From Homalodisca vitripennis (Eukaryota > Arthropoda > Insecta > Hemiptera > Cicadellidae): DNA of 64,000 nucleotides. The position numbers and the translations under genes are program-made. The stretch is taken from contig NW_025777411.1 in assembly GCF_021130785.1 (NCBI RefSeq), forward strand, positions 31,695 through 95,694, in the 5' to 3' direction. The notes under the pieces are model-generated. The model ran no database searches, had not been told where the DNA came from, and saw only the letters and a list, made by a program, of their open reading frames with translations. Below are positions 51,078-63,094 of this stretch, in pieces (within the stretch, counting starts at the first letter, position 1; the number at the start of each line of letters is the position of its first letter).

Positions 51078-53903
51078 TAGAAGCAAAGGTGGTATTATGG
51101 GCTATAGGTGCCAATATAGGCTACCCTATTATCTGGTAAACATCCAGCGAATTCTAGCGGTGAACGCAGGAACTATAAGTAGTAGTGTTTGTGTGAGAGC
51201 CGCTAGGAAGCTACAACGCATTTAGTTGTGAGCAGTAGTTGATTGATTGACGTTTTTGTGTTTTCGTGAAACTGAAAACTTTGAAAGGTAAGGATTTTAT
51301 ACCTTATTGCAAGAAGTATTTTTTGTATGTATATTGTCGTAAATTTTCCTATCCAGTGAACTGTACAATATATAGGGATTGGTTTAGCACTACAAACATA
51401 ATTAATAATAAGGAGTTTTTCAACTGATGGGGTCGCGTTTCTTCTTTCCAAGATGGCGAAAGGTGGCAATATGGGGCATTCCACTGTGGTGCTATATGGG
51501 CTACTGTATCCGTCTAGCCCATATTACAATCCCTTCAAGAATTTGTTTTTTTCTGTTACAGATGCCTAGGGAAAGTTTTAAATCCCACGTAAGAAGAAAC
51601 ATAATCGGCAATGTTGGGACCAAGACAAAATGAAAGCGGCAATTGAAGCTGTGTCAGAGAAGAAGATGGGATTTTTAAAAAGCTTCCAAAGATTTTTCGG
51701 TACCTCGGACTACGCTTCAAAGACTAGTTCCATCTGGGAAATACCTCCTGAAGAAGCGGTTTCAAGAAAATTGGGAAAGGAAACCAATTATGCCCAGTGA
51801 AATGGAAGACGAACTGGTTCACTATTTGCTTCTTATGGAACAAAAGTTTTATGGTCTAAACGAGAGATGATGTTAGGCTTTTTAGCCTTTCAACTGTGCG
51901 AAAGGAATGGAGTAGACTATCCATTTTCTGGTATTGGAATGGCTTGGCAGAGCGTGGTTTGACCACCTTTTTACACCGTCATAAGGATGTGTTGTCTATT
52001 TCTAAAAACCAACAGCTACATCATTTTCTAGAGCTAATGGCTTTAATGAAGATGCTGTTAAGGGTTTTTTTATATCCTAGAGGGCAGAGTTAAGAAAGTG
52101 CAACTATGCTCCTGACCGCATATTTAATGTGGATGAGACCGATTTATCCGTCGTACAGAGTAAGGTACCTAAAGTTGTGGGCCTTAAAGGTAAACGGCAA
52201 GTTGGTGCCTTAATGCTGCCGGAAGGGGTCTCTTGTAACTATTGTGTGTTGTATGAGCGCCAGTGGGACATTTTGTTCCACCACTGATGATTTTTCCTAG
52301 GAAAAACATGACAGATGTCTTGATGAAAGGTGCCCCTCCTGGTTCCATAGGAAGAGCCCATCCATCTGGTTGGATTCAAGGAAAATTTATTCACCGAGTG
52401 GTTAAACCATTTCATCAAAAAAGTTAACCATACAAAGGAAAGTCACGGTTCTTCTTATCCTTGATGGGCATAACACACCACACTAAGAATATTGATGTCG
52501 CAGATATTTGCAAGACGCAACCACATAACAATAATTAGCTTACCACCCCATACCTCTCACAAGATGCAGGCCACTAGACAAATCATTCATGTCTCCACTC
52601 AAACATCATTATAGTGAAAATGTTAGGCAATGGATGCTCCATAATGATAAACCACTCGGACCGTTATAACATAGCTGAGCTGTTTGGAAAAGCCTATCTA
52701 AGGTGCCAAAGTGGTCAAATAGCCGTCCATGGTTTCGAAAGTTAGTGGAATATATCCATGCAACCGAAACATATTTTCAAATGTGGACTTTGGTCCTTCA
52801 AATATGGAAGACCCCAAGCCACTGGGAGCACACAACAGAAATCTAGCGCAGTCCAGAGCAACACACACCCTGTGCTAAAGACCTAGCAGAAAGCTGGTCC
52901 TTCAGGCATGTCATCCATGTCAATGAAAAAGGCAATGGTTTTCACCAAGAGACATTTTTACCTGTTCCAAAAAAACAAGAAAAAGATTGACAAATAAAGG
53001 ACCCAAACCAGCAAAAAGCAGCAGTTATAAAACATCGTCACCATATAAATTAAATTTGGAAGAAGCTAAAGAGAAAAAGTGAGGAAAAGGAAGGTGATAA
53101 GCAAAGGAAGGTGAAAATCCGTGAAGAAAAAGAAGCAGATAAAAAGAGGAAAATGGAAGAAAGTAATGCAGTTTTAGGGAGAAAGAAAGTTATAAAAACA
53201 AGAGCAAGGTGATCATGGAAAGATGAAACAAGGATCTAAAAACACAGACCGTAAAGCGGAAGCTCAAACCTAGAACCATGCACAGTTATCTCGGAGGAAG
53301 GATCAATAGATTCTGGAGAATCAGTTTTAGAGTTACCAATTGGAGTTGAAAATCCCCACCAGTGAAAAGGACGCTCCCTGTATTTTCTGTGATGAGTTAT
53401 ATTCAAATGATAGGAAAGGAGAACTATGGGTTCAATGTTTAATGTTGTGGAATGTAGCACAATGAGTGTGCTGGCTGCGAAAACCGAACATTATATTTGC
53501 GATTTCTGTAGACCCAAATAAAGTCTAAAAATGAAAATCCGATTATAGACTATTTTTAAGAAAATTACTTACATTTTTAAATAAGAAATGGACTTACTGA
53601 GTTGTTTGTGTAATCCTGTTTAGACTAATGAAGTAGTTTGATTTTTATATGACATTTTATAAACTGGTAGCCCATTTAACCAACCACAACTTGTAGTTTT
53701 GAAATTTTTGTCATTTTGAAAAAAATATTTTTTTTTTCTACATTAATTATATTTTTTTATTAAACTAAATTTGTTGTGTTACACTTATTTCCAACATTAT
53801 AAAGTTTAACTGTTTCCATTTTTCCGGAAAGATTAGTTCATAATGAAGGTATTTATGAAGGAAAATCAAACTGGGTAGGCCCATAATACCACCTTTGCCT
53901 CTA
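51078..53903 (+). mobile_element. Pogo/Tigger-like DNA transposon, 2.8 kb
   Basis: Terminal inverted repeats of about 24 bp (GAAGCAAAGGTGGTATTATG at 51,080; inverted counterpart ending 53,901) flanked by TA (51,078-51,079 and 53,902-53,903), the duplication typical of the Tc1/mariner superfamily. Encodes the transposase below. Confidence 0.85.
51562..53521 (+). pseudogene. Pogo-like transposase with PHD-like C-terminus
   Basis: The ATG at 51,562 directly follows a splice-acceptor-like TCTGTTACAG. N-terminal CENP-B/pogo helix-turn-helix region ('FLKS' context near 51,670), 'RKPIMPSEMEDELVHYL', the DDE core with 'IFNVDETDLSVVQ' (first Asp) near 52,115, 'HPSGWI' near 52,360 and 'ILDGH.TH' near 52,460 (second Asp), and at 53,370-53,520 a Cys-rich PHD-like tail ('IFCDELYSNDRK', 'ELWVQC'). 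Pogo relatives with this tail are common in insects. Many frame breaks; inactive. Confidence 0.78.
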
Positions 53904-54300
53904 CCAATAATGTACCATCTAGGTTATGTCTTAAGTATACGTCAGAAAATCACTGCCACATTTGTGTAAATTAGACATATATGTCTACTACATATAGTAC
54001 TTTAATGATTAAAACATTTGTATTGAAAATATTTTTTCTTATATGCTCACTAAAGAATAAAACAAAACTTACCTCTTGTGAAAATCCATTAGTCTACTGA
54101 TTCATCATATGCTACACAGCATAACTGAAAAAATGAACACAGCTGAAAGCAGTGCTACCATGAAATCATGTTTGTAGAGTAATATTATGTTTTGATTCGA
54201 ACAAAATATTTCTACATAGTGTGTTATACACTAAATGTAACCGCTAGGCTTTAATGGGTTAAGAATTAGAAAAAAAAATAATTCTCTGATACACTTGAGT
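53904..54300. other. AT-rich non-coding flank
   Basis: No gene, repeat or structure recognised. Confidence 0.45.
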
Positions 54301-54640
54301 TTTAATTTCTACAGTTATGGCAGACAATCAACAAAGAGCAAATCAGGTGTCACAAGCGTCAAGAAATGGATGGTCGTTCCGCCGCAACATAACTGCAGGC
54401 CGGATCCTAGAGTAGAATCGTAATGAAGAATATTATCGAAGAACTCACGGCGAAAGAAACACCTTGTACAGAATGGTTTTGGTATCTTCTACTAAATGAA
54501 ACGTTTTGGAGGACTCTAATTTGTACAAAGCACAGACTGTGTGTACAACTTCACAATATAGCAATGGACCACCACAGGACTCAAAGGTTTCTTCCAGCAA
54601 GGATGATTATGGACAATTTTTCTATTTGAGGGAATTGCTT
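54301..54640 (+). pseudogene. Exon-like fragment of unknown gene
   Basis: A pyrimidine tract ending TTTCTACAG precedes 'TTATGGCAGACAATC', and the following ~300 bases have protein-like composition in shifting frames ('MADNQQRANQVSQASRNGW'). Family not recognised; may be part of a host exon or another transposase. Confidence 0.25.
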
Positions 54641-55149
54641 GGTGATTATTAATAGTCATAATTTTCTTATTCAGTTAGAAATCTGATGAACCTAATGCTA
54701 TACTAAAATAATTTAAGAATTGAAGGGTGCAGGAGAAAGAAAACCAACTTAGTCCAAAAAAATCGATTTACAGATTATGATGCCATTCGATAGTCTCAGT
54801 GGTCCATATTTTTAACATGCCAAAAAGCTGCAGGAGAATAACTAACTGAGTTACAAGATACAGCCATTTAAAATGTTGTACCGCAGGGGGAAAAAAACTA
54901 ACTCAGTCCATCTGGTTCAGGGGAAAAAGCAACTGAGTCCACAGTCAGCTGAACCTTAGCGGCATGCGCAACACAATCCATACTCTGTGGTTCAGCTGTA
55001 GCAGACTAATAACAACACACTCCTTATTGTCTCTGTTGTGTTAGTTTGTACTGTTGAAGTGAAGTTTTAGGTTATTAGTGTTTATTTGTGTGTGCGTATT
55101 TGAATTAGCGTTGGTGAATATTGTGTTTAGTGCCCAATCACTTGAAAAT

Positions 55150-56870
55150 GATTGACGGTGAGCTGCAAAGTGAAAGTGATGATGAAGCCCACTAGGGTAA
55201 GTGAAGTAAAAACTACGAAAAAACGAAAAATAAACTGGGAGAGTTAGGGATGTCGCCAAAAAAAAGCTACGGGCTCTTGCTCATAAATGAAACGGGTGAA
55301 GATTGCCGTTGTAAAACGATACGAATGTTTTTCAACAAGTTACACCAGAAGAGAGAAAATTCCTTAATTAAACAATTCAATGACATAGGGCGTGAAGGAG
55401 GTACCAATGCTCAAAACAGCTACTTGGGTGGTAACTAATTTGCGTTGCATCCTGTTTCTCGGAGGAGACCTCGGCTAGACGAAAACCAAGCTAGAATGAA
55501 CGAAGGTTCTTTTTCATACAAAGTTAGAGTTGTGAGAGATGAGTCTGCCGTTGAGATCCCTGTTTGTTTTAAGGCCTTTCAGTCTCCTTTTTGGTGTTAA
55601 AACCTTTTAGGCTACACAGAATCAAGCAGTCAATAATGACCACTGGTAAATCACTCCGTAGATAACAGAGGAAAACATTTTAAAATATTCGACTCGCTCG
55701 TTAAAGTCCCAGAGGCTACACGCGAAGCTTATGATGAGCTTTTTTTGTTCTTTAAAAGGTAGACGGGCTCATTACAGCCTTCATGACAGTACCAAAGTGG
55801 TACTTACCTGAAAATTTAAATGTCAAGGAGCTTCTGTCAATGTTTTTAATATATAAGAGAACCCAGGCATGGAAAATTTTCCTACGAGACATTTCGACAC
55901 ACCTTTTGTCACTGAGTTCAATATCGGGCGTTTGGATACCCAAGAACTGACACATGTTGTTTTTGTGACGAAAATAATGCAAAGGTTTCAGGAATTGAAA
56001 GAAAGATTGCTGCAGTGTCAGTTGAAGAAAAAGAATCCCTTACTTGAAGAAAAGAAAAAACTGCGGAGGAAGAGCAAAAACTGCATATTACTAAGGCAGA
56101 TTGGTTTTTACAAGTTGAAACGTTAAAGCCAAAAAATCAGCAAAACTACGCAATGAAGTGGAGGCTATTGCGATTGATTTCGGGAAGAATCTAACGACCC
56201 CCAACATCTCCACTAGTGAAGTTTATTTTAGACGACAGTTGACATTTTACATCTTCAATGTACACATCTTGTCCACTGGGGAATCCATCAATGACCACTA
56301 TGACGAGACTGTTGGTTAAGAAGGGATCCTGATGATGTTGCCCTCTTTTTTCTACTGTACGATTTTGTCCAAAAATTACCTGTCAATGGGAAGTGAAAAC
56401 CACTCTACATCTTTGCTGATTCATGCGGGATAAGGTCAAAATAAGAAACCAACTACTGTAAAGAGATAGTTGTTGCATCTACCGCCTTCACAACTGGCAA
56501 GTGAAACGGTTTTGACAAAGTTATAGTGACTTTCCCAGTAAGAGGACACTCTTATATGGAAAATGACAAAAATATGGCGATTAACTCCCTAAAACAGCAA
56601 AAGCTGAAACACACTGACGGTTGGAGATGAATCTGTGTTGGAGAACGCTCGAGTTAAAAACCATCACCACTGTCACAGTGGTCTTTCTTGCCAACAGAAA
56701 ATTGTTCAAAAAAATGGGGAGAGTTTTTGTGGCATCCAAAGACTACAAATAAATAAGTTTCTCTTTGCCCGTCAGACCGGTTTTGTAAAAACAACTTAGA
56801 TTTTTCCCAAGATAAATGTCTCAGCTTAGAATATCGGAACGGATACAATGGGGGCCTTTTTCACATCATC
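55150..56870 (+). pseudogene. Transposase-like protein of the 3.3-kb transposon
   Basis: Fragments in order: 'IRMFFNKLHQKRE' and 'GREGGTNAQNSYLGG' (55,330-55,435), 'RRRPRLDENQARMNEGSFS' (55,460-55,515), 'AVEIPVCFKAF' (55,550), 'YLPENLNVKELLSMFL' (55,805-55,850), 'TEFNIG' and Cys pairs near 55,915-55,970, 'KADWFLQ..LKAKKSAKLRNE' (56,095-56,155), 'SCG..QNKN' near 56,425, 'FPVRGHSYMEND' (56,530-56,565) and a C-terminal part to 56,850. The same motif series occurs in the decayed gene at 13,800-16,692. The Asp/Gly/His-rich blocks suggest a DDE-type transposase; family name unknown to me. Confidence 0.6.
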
Positions 56871-56877
56871 CATAAAG

Positions 56878-56935
56878 AAGAATGAATAGAGAGAAAGAAA
56901 GAGAAAGAAAAACAAAGAGAAAAAAAGAAGAATCT
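56878..56935. repeat. Purine-rich simple repeat
   Basis: GAAA/GAGA-rich low-complexity tract (AGAGAGAAAGAAAGAGAAAG and similar). Confidence 0.8.
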
Positions 56936-58189
56936 TGCCTAGGCCCTGAGCATATGGCTGAGCTCTGAACAATCCAACAATGCACCCTTAGCACTGTCAA
57001 AAGGAAAAGTGCAACGACCTAAAAGTCCTTCTAAAGTTTTTCTGCGAAGAAGAGAAGGTTCAAAGGAATATTACATGAACCTTTTTGTGGGAAGATGAAA
57101 CAGCGATTGAGGTTCCCAAGTCCGTTGATGTAGCCGCCTCTCATGAGACTGCGAGAAGCTAACTTTTAAAGGTACGTTTTTGGAAATCTATATCTTATTC
57201 AACTGTTTTTACTATTTTTTCCAATAACTTTCCGGTAGCAGTGATGTGAATGAAAATAATTATGTTCCTAAAACATTCTAACACAAAATTTATTTGTGAA
57301 AAATAACAAACCTATGAAGACTACTTGTCTTTGCAAATATTGGAATTATTCACACATTTTTCTTTTTTGTTAGTAATTTTACAGTTGTGAGGATTAAAAA
57401 CTATATCCTATTAGTTGGATATTATTTGGTTTTTTTACATTGTGTTTTAGGAAGAAACACTCAAGTGAAAAATGTAACCTAAAGTGGAGGTAACCAAACA
57501 AGTGTGTGGAGCTAACCTAAAAGAAAGGACGTTTGGGACCATATCCAATGAAAATGACAGACTTTTCACAGTTTTCAAATATTTACATATATATATCTAA
57601 GTTTTGTTTTGTCCTTTTTTTCAATCAAATGTGATTAATAAACCAGATGTTAAAAAATATATTGACTAGTTTGTTTCAATTATTTACAGGGGGAGCAAAA
57701 CCCAATTGAGTCCCATTCGTGATGCAGGGGTTGGAAAACAACCAACCTAAGTCCATGGCGTTGTTACCGGGACAAATTTTTTAAAAATAAACTTAATTGT
57801 TGCAATGAGATAATTTTTTTATAATTTTATAAAAAAACTAGTTATACTAAACCTTAGATCCAGTTTTTAAGGTCAAAAAGATTTATGTTCTTTTTTTACA
57901 AGACCGTTTGAACTTTGTTTTTGCTCTCCTGAAAAATTTTAAGTTTTGTGACTTAAGTTGGTTTTTCTCCTGCACCCTTCAATTAGAAAGTTGGTATTGT
58001 AGGATCAACAGGCTACCGACCCGGCTTCGGACTTGAAAATTCTCCTAATTTAGTAAGGAAAGGTTATGACTAATATACTAAGCGTTAGTGACGTAATCGG
58101 TTGCTTAACGATGATAAGATTATATTTATTAAGCATTTGGTGGTCTATAAATAGAAAAATTCTAGGTTTCTTAATAACCATTTATATCA

Positions 58190-58920
58190 ATATGAGCACC
58201 AGAGTAACGATCTGTACGCTCTTATCTATTTTATTGTTTTATAGTCAACATTAGATTTCAGACGGTCTCAACATTATTCTATATCAATGGGAAGTACACC
58301 ATATGCTCATGGCCCATATCAAACAAAAAACAAAATCAATTTACATTATTCAATCACAAATACCATCTCCAACCGTTATTCCAGCTTGAATTATATTAAT
58401 GTTACACATGGACACAAGTAGTGAAATCACGGTATAAGAGAGAATGAAACGCCTTGCAATTTAATTCAATATGAAAACTACTGGTTGAAGAAGTGAGCAA
58501 CGCCCTCGTTTGAAGACAATTGTGTAAACACTTGAAGACAATTACAAACAAGAAACTGATCTAAATTCATATGGTGGGGCAAGGAACGCCTTCGTTTGGA
58601 AAACAACGTTACCATCTTGACTATACCTCAGATGAAGAAAATATTTGTTGTCAACCTAAGCTTAAATGCATATTTAGAAATAAAGGAATCTTTTAAAAAA
58701 TGATTATTGAAGACTATAAGACTATATAACTAGGATAGAACAGTTAAATGATGTAATCACAAGATTGAATACTAACAATACCTGTATTAGAACATGATAC
58801 TGATAGAAGGAATAGGAAATTGTACGAAGTGAAATTACTAAAATCTAGAAGATTTAGATGTGATTTACAATCGGAAAGAGAAAAGGGAATAAATTATAAT
58901 CGTAAAGGTTGAACAATGGA
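58190..58920 (+). pseudogene. Secreted-protein relative (element F), decayed
   Basis: Starts near the ATG at 58,191 with a hydrophobic 'VTICTLLSILLFYSQ', as in the gene at 17,347, followed in shifting frames by 'INLHYS', 'SLNYINVT' and an 'EQLND'-type coiled-coil region near 58,740. Stops soon after the signal-peptide-like start. Confidence 0.5.
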
Positions 58921-59068
58921 ACACTTTGTTGTCACTGATATCGTGTTATCAGAGACCTTTGTCACTTACATTTTGTGACCGTAGTTAAAATAAATATATC
59001 TATATCCTATCCCGTCTTATAATTTATTTTATCATTTCTATCCTAACTCTAGAGTGAACGCATTAAAA

Positions 59069-59345
59069 TGGAGTTTATAATTGATTTTCACAAGGATTTT
59101 AAAAATGTTTCAAAACGACTTTATTGTAAAAGAAACTAGCATTTAATTTCCACAGGCATGAGCAGATAATATGAACTTCATCTGTTCCAACCACTATGCA
59201 ATTATTTTAATGAAACTTCCAAATCAACTTCAGAAACAAGTTTATTTGGCTGGAGAGACAATATCATGGATGGTTTTGGGGATCAGGTTGTAGAGAATAT
59301 AAGTGAGCTTAAAAGACACATTTATAAACATTAAACATTAAATGG
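59069..59345 (+). pseudogene. Partial extra copy of the unknown MEFIID protein
   Basis: ATG at 59,069, 'MEFIIDFHKDFKN', then 'ELHLFQPL', 'GWRDNIMDGFGDQVVENISE'. Diverged from the copy that starts about 480 bases downstream; ends near 59,345. Indicates tandem duplication within the accessory cassette. Confidence 0.6.
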
Positions 59346-59419
59346 TACTGTAATTCTTTTTTCAAACCTTTTTTATTTTCCACTTTGTCTTTCTCTATTA
59401 ATATAGTGTAATTGTTAAA

Positions 59420-59500
59420 TGTGGAAGCAGTCTATTGACGTCAGAGAACCACGTGATTTTACTAGCGTATATATCAGTTCAGTTAGTTTGTTGAAAGCAA
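59420..59500 (+). promoter_or_regulatory. Promoter copy with CRE, E-box and TATA
   Basis: TGACGTCA, CACGTG and TATATAT with the spacing seen at 18,058-18,096. Confidence 0.6.
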
Positions 59501-59546
59501 TTAGGTTGTGATCAGCAGCTCATTACTAAAAGAAGATTGGAGTTCA

Positions 59547-60330
59547 TAATAGATTTTACAAGGATATAAAAATAGTAACAAATGAATTTATACAATTAAA
59601 AAGAACTGGCTTCTTATTTCAGAACTGATGCACAAATTATATGAGCTCCATTTATATTTCATCCACCATGTAATTTCTCATGAACTCACACCACAAAATA
59701 CAAATAACCAGGTGCTTGTGGTTGGAGAGGACAATACCATGGACTGTATTGAGGATTCAGGTTCGTAGAGAATTTAATTCTCGATTGAAAAAGTATATAT
59801 TTTCAAATGTTAAAAATAACGGAAATGTGTATGTGAAGGGAAATGAAAAACCAAATAGTTTATAACTAGTTTTTACTGTCAGATTTTTGGTGTTAATGTT
59901 ATTAAGAGAGATCTTCAATTTGTACAACTAACTAAGTTCGATGAAAAGAATGCTGTTTTAATTCCACAGTCCACACAATTGTGGCTTAATATTAATGTAC
60001 ACGTACTGTTGCAATGGTTCAAAGAGCACAAACGCTTGTAGAGAGAAACAAATGGAAAATGGTCAATTTAGCCTTCGAGGAGTGTTTTTCATATAAAAGG
60101 AGGATTACAAAGATATGTCGGCTGGTTATGGTCAAAGTTTATATCCCAAAACATTTTATTATATTAAATCATACTCTGAGGATGTGGAAAATATATATAT
60201 GATAAACTACCCAGCCAATTTAAATGTGATATTATAGACATTGTCGCATGACATGTAAACGAACACTACCCGCTTAACCTTTACAGAAAAGACATTGTAT
60301 GTACTGTTTAAATAAAGTTATTACATCGTT
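59547..60330 (+). pseudogene. Unknown MEFIID-type protein (element F)
   Basis: Counterpart of 18,155-18,905, including the Cys/His tail near 60,240-60,310. Small insertions throughout destroy the frame. Confidence 0.5.
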
Positions 60331-60439
60331 ATCTGTTCAAATAGTTCATAGATTAACGAATGTATTTTTAATAATTGTTCTTTTGAAATAGTCTTTAGTA
60401 CCGGTCTGCGCAGTTCATCTAGAGTGCCTAACAACAATG

Positions 60440-60960
60440 TCAGTAGATACCATTGATGGGTGTTGTAACATTTTTTAAACTGACCTAAAAAGGACTTAAG
60501 ACAAAGCTCTGGATTTTATCGGACAAAGTATTTTTGAAAATAGTTATTTGCTGCGGATGCGGGTTGACAGTCACAGACAGCAACAGACTAACTATTAGAC
60601 ATTTAAACTTCGTTCATAAAATCAACAATCCAGATTGTGGACCTGAGTAAATTTACAAAGGAGGATTATATAAACAAATCTATTGCAAGTACAAAAAAGG
60701 TCTCTCGTTGCTGAAAACTGATAGACGGTTATGAAAAGAGACTTTTCATGATGTGGCCCTAAATCATATCCTGCAATAGAAAAAAATGGTAAGCACTCGG
60801 GTTTTAATCTCCAGCATTGGAAACTGGTGATGCGACTACCTGCGTTGGCTGTGGTGTTTACTTAGGATCAGTGGAGTCCAGAAGACAATCCGCAAGAGCC
60901 CGAAGAAACACAAGAGAATGAGCATTCACCTTCTTGTGTGAACTTGCGTTCAAATAAAAT
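60440..60960 (+). pseudogene. Double BIR-domain protein (element F)
   Basis: An ATG at 60,440 ('MSVDTIDGCCN') lies upstream of BIR1, giving a plausible start not kept in element E. BIR1 and BIR2 cysteines, histidines and the 'GDATTC' loop are present; the BIR2 Trp is TGG here. Frequent one-base insertions. Confidence 0.65.
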
Positions 60961-61019
60961 GACATATATCATGATATTATTGTTGTTTTTATTTTTCACT
61001 TACCAGGAGTATAACTCAT

Positions 61020-61075
61020 TGATGAATACATTAGCTGTTAGAGCTGGTATTACAACAGAGGAAGTTGCATAAAAC
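61020..61075 (+). pseudogene. Integrase start remnant (element F)
   Basis: 'MNTLAVRAGI' followed by an insertion-disturbed continuation, ending at the same junction as 19,440. Confidence 0.7.
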
Positions 61076-61079
61076 AAGG

Positions 61080-61560
61080 AATTGCACTCACCACCACACC
61101 TCGTAGTCCTCCATCTTCTCTGACGAAGAACATGGGCGCAGGCTGGTCGTCAGCTGGAGGCTGGATGCACTGCGCGAGTGGCGACGTTACTTTGGGGGGT
61201 CTCGTCCCTGTTGCAGTAAACCCCGTCGTAAAGTAACGCAATTTCACCGCATCGTAACCGTGGTCAACTCCGTACCCGACCCCTATGGTATTCAGGGACT
61301 GCATCACATGGGACGATGCACGGTCCCGACTCTACAAGCCCTAGTGTACGCTCTTCAATGTTGTGCAGAAGCTTTTGAAAATAAAGAAGAGCTGCCTTAG
61401 CTATTTTGAGGAAGGTCAAGGGCCTTGCGGGTTTGATACCGGATCGTTCAAGAGTGTGTGGGAATGAGATAGGTGTGTGTTGTTTTTTGCCCCTTATTCT
61501 GTAACCGTAAGATATGTATAACTGTTGTTTAATGATTATATTTTCTTTCTTAGGGACCAG
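61080..61560. repeat. Dispersed repeat, plus-orientation copy
   Basis: Matches 19,445-19,860, including ACCCCTATGGTATTCAGG and GAAAATAAAGAAGAGCTGC. Confidence 0.75.
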
Positions 61561-61569
61561 TGAATTTTA

Positions 61570-62685
61570 AATATTTTGTTTCGGCTTTTGACAGTGACCC
61601 ACTTTATTATAGTTTTGTTACCCTCTAATTCCGGTTTTCCGTTAATTTCAATAAGTTTGTTTTTTACTTGCGCTGATGAACCCCCTTCTCTTTTGAGTGT
61701 TTTTTTAAAATTTAATTTCTGTGGACGTTTTTTAAAATATGTAAAGTAAGATAGCCCTTTATTTATATTTACTAATTAATTAAACCACAGAAGAGTTTTT
61801 TGTTTTGTCTTAACAATACCTGGTAAGCGTACGTCTCTTGGGTAGGGACCTAGTCCAGACACACAAATTCTCTACCTATGTAGGACGCAGGGACCGTAGT
61901 CAAACCAAATCAATCGTTCACCTTTCTTTAGGTAGTCGCCTTGTGAGGGGACTCTGTACGAGTACCCTCCTTGGAAATGTACTCATGTACACTGTCTGTT
62001 ATCGTAGTACTAGCACCCTGATCGTACAAAAGATTTTAGATGTTCGTAAGAGTTTGTGGTTGAGTCCTTGAGAGGTGGTAAAAGTAGAGCTAACATCTAC
62101 GTTTTAGGGTATCTCACATGACATTCTCCGACAACTTTGTCAAATGGTTTGCTGCCAGTTGACTAAAAAGTACTTTTCATTGATCTCAAAGAGGAGTTGA
62201 ATTGTAACCACGTGGAGCTTGCGAATATTTTTAATTAACAATTCCTTTGGATCTCTTGCAATTGGTCAGCTTTAGTGTGGTTTACTCCCTTATGTTTGCC
62301 CCGAATGTCACTCAAAAATCTGTTCAAATCATCGATACCTTAAACGAGGGGATCCGGAGACCCCCCAGTTCTTTTCAAATTTTTAGTTCGGGTTGGAGTC
62401 TGATAACTTCCTGTTACAAAGTAGCTTTCGACGTAATGGGTCTTGTCCTCCTATGTTGGAGACCACCAGGAGGGGTATAGTCCAGAATACTTCTTGTTTA
62501 TTTTTTAAGATACTTTTCGCGATAAGACATTTGCGAAAGATCTCCCCCCAGTTTCGTACTTTGCTACATCGTACTCCCTCCGTTCGGATAACATGTAATG
62601 TACGTGATGACACTTCTGTATGTGACACTACGCAAACAACTAACACTTACCTCGTCTCATGCCACATTACACTTGAGGGTCGGTA
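61570..62685. other. Unassigned stretch
   Basis: The first ~130 bases still resemble 19,870-20,020. The rest shows no protein family, repeat or structured feature that I recognise; several open frames of 60-100 codons look random. Confidence 0.4.
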
Positions 62686-62689
62686 TCAA

Positions 62690-63090
62690 CCCCGCAAGGC
62701 CCTGTGACTCTTCAAATATAGATAAAAGCTCCTCTTATTTTTTTTTAATGCCGTACTGCACAACTTTGGAAGAGCTGACAGGGCCTTGTTAGAGTTCGGG
62801 ACCTCGTGCCCATGTGATACAAAGCCGCTGAATGCCATAGGGGTCGGGGTCAACGGATTGAAAACGGCTTCCGACCAGGAGGGTGAAATCGTCCTCCAAG
62901 TATACGGGTTACTGCCAACAAGGACGAAGATCCCCCAGAGTAAAACGTCGCCAACTCGTTGACAGTGCACATTCCAGCTCCAGCTGAACGACCAGGCCTG
63001 CCGCCCATTCTTCGTCAGAGATGGAGGTAACGACGGAAGGTAGTGGTGAGGTGGGTGCAGGTCGTAGCCCACTACCAAAATAAAATGCAT
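62690..63090 (-). repeat. Dispersed repeat, inverted copy
   Basis: Reverse-strand copy of the 19,445 repeat: CCATAGGGGTCGGGGT near 62,838 and CCCATTCTTCGTCAGAGATG near 63,004 are the reverse of blocks at 19,640 and 19,490. With the copy at 61,080 it forms an inverted pair about 1.1 kb apart. Confidence 0.7.
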
Positions 63091-63094
63091 ATCA

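Larger units (their letters stand above)
54718..57984 (+). mobile_element. 3.3-kb DNA transposon with subterminal repeats
   Basis: Near-identical inverted ends AATTGAAGGGTGCAGGAGAA (54,718 and, inverted, ending 57,984), extending about 40 bp. Subterminal copies of a motif like CAGGGGAAAAA-CAACT-AGTCCA lie near 54,730, 54,828, 54,885 and 54,915 on the left and near 57,690 and 57,725 on the right. Encodes the transposase-like gene below. Both ends carry AATT, which could be a palindromic 4-bp target duplication or part of the ends. Confidence 0.75.
58060..61075 (+). mobile_element. Element F: second copy of the element E end
   Basis: Collinear with 17,230-19,440: secreted-protein relative, unknown protein (partly duplicated), CRE/E-box/TATA promoter, double-BIR gene and integrase start, then the same dispersed repeat. 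Sequence between 59,360 and 61,560 is very close to its counterpart but carries an extra base roughly every 20-40 positions. Confidence 0.75.

Noticed and set aside
61838..62646. Several open frames of 60-105 codons on both strands.
   Set aside because: Composition looks random, they overlap in several frames and show no motif, signal or homologue elsewhere in the window.
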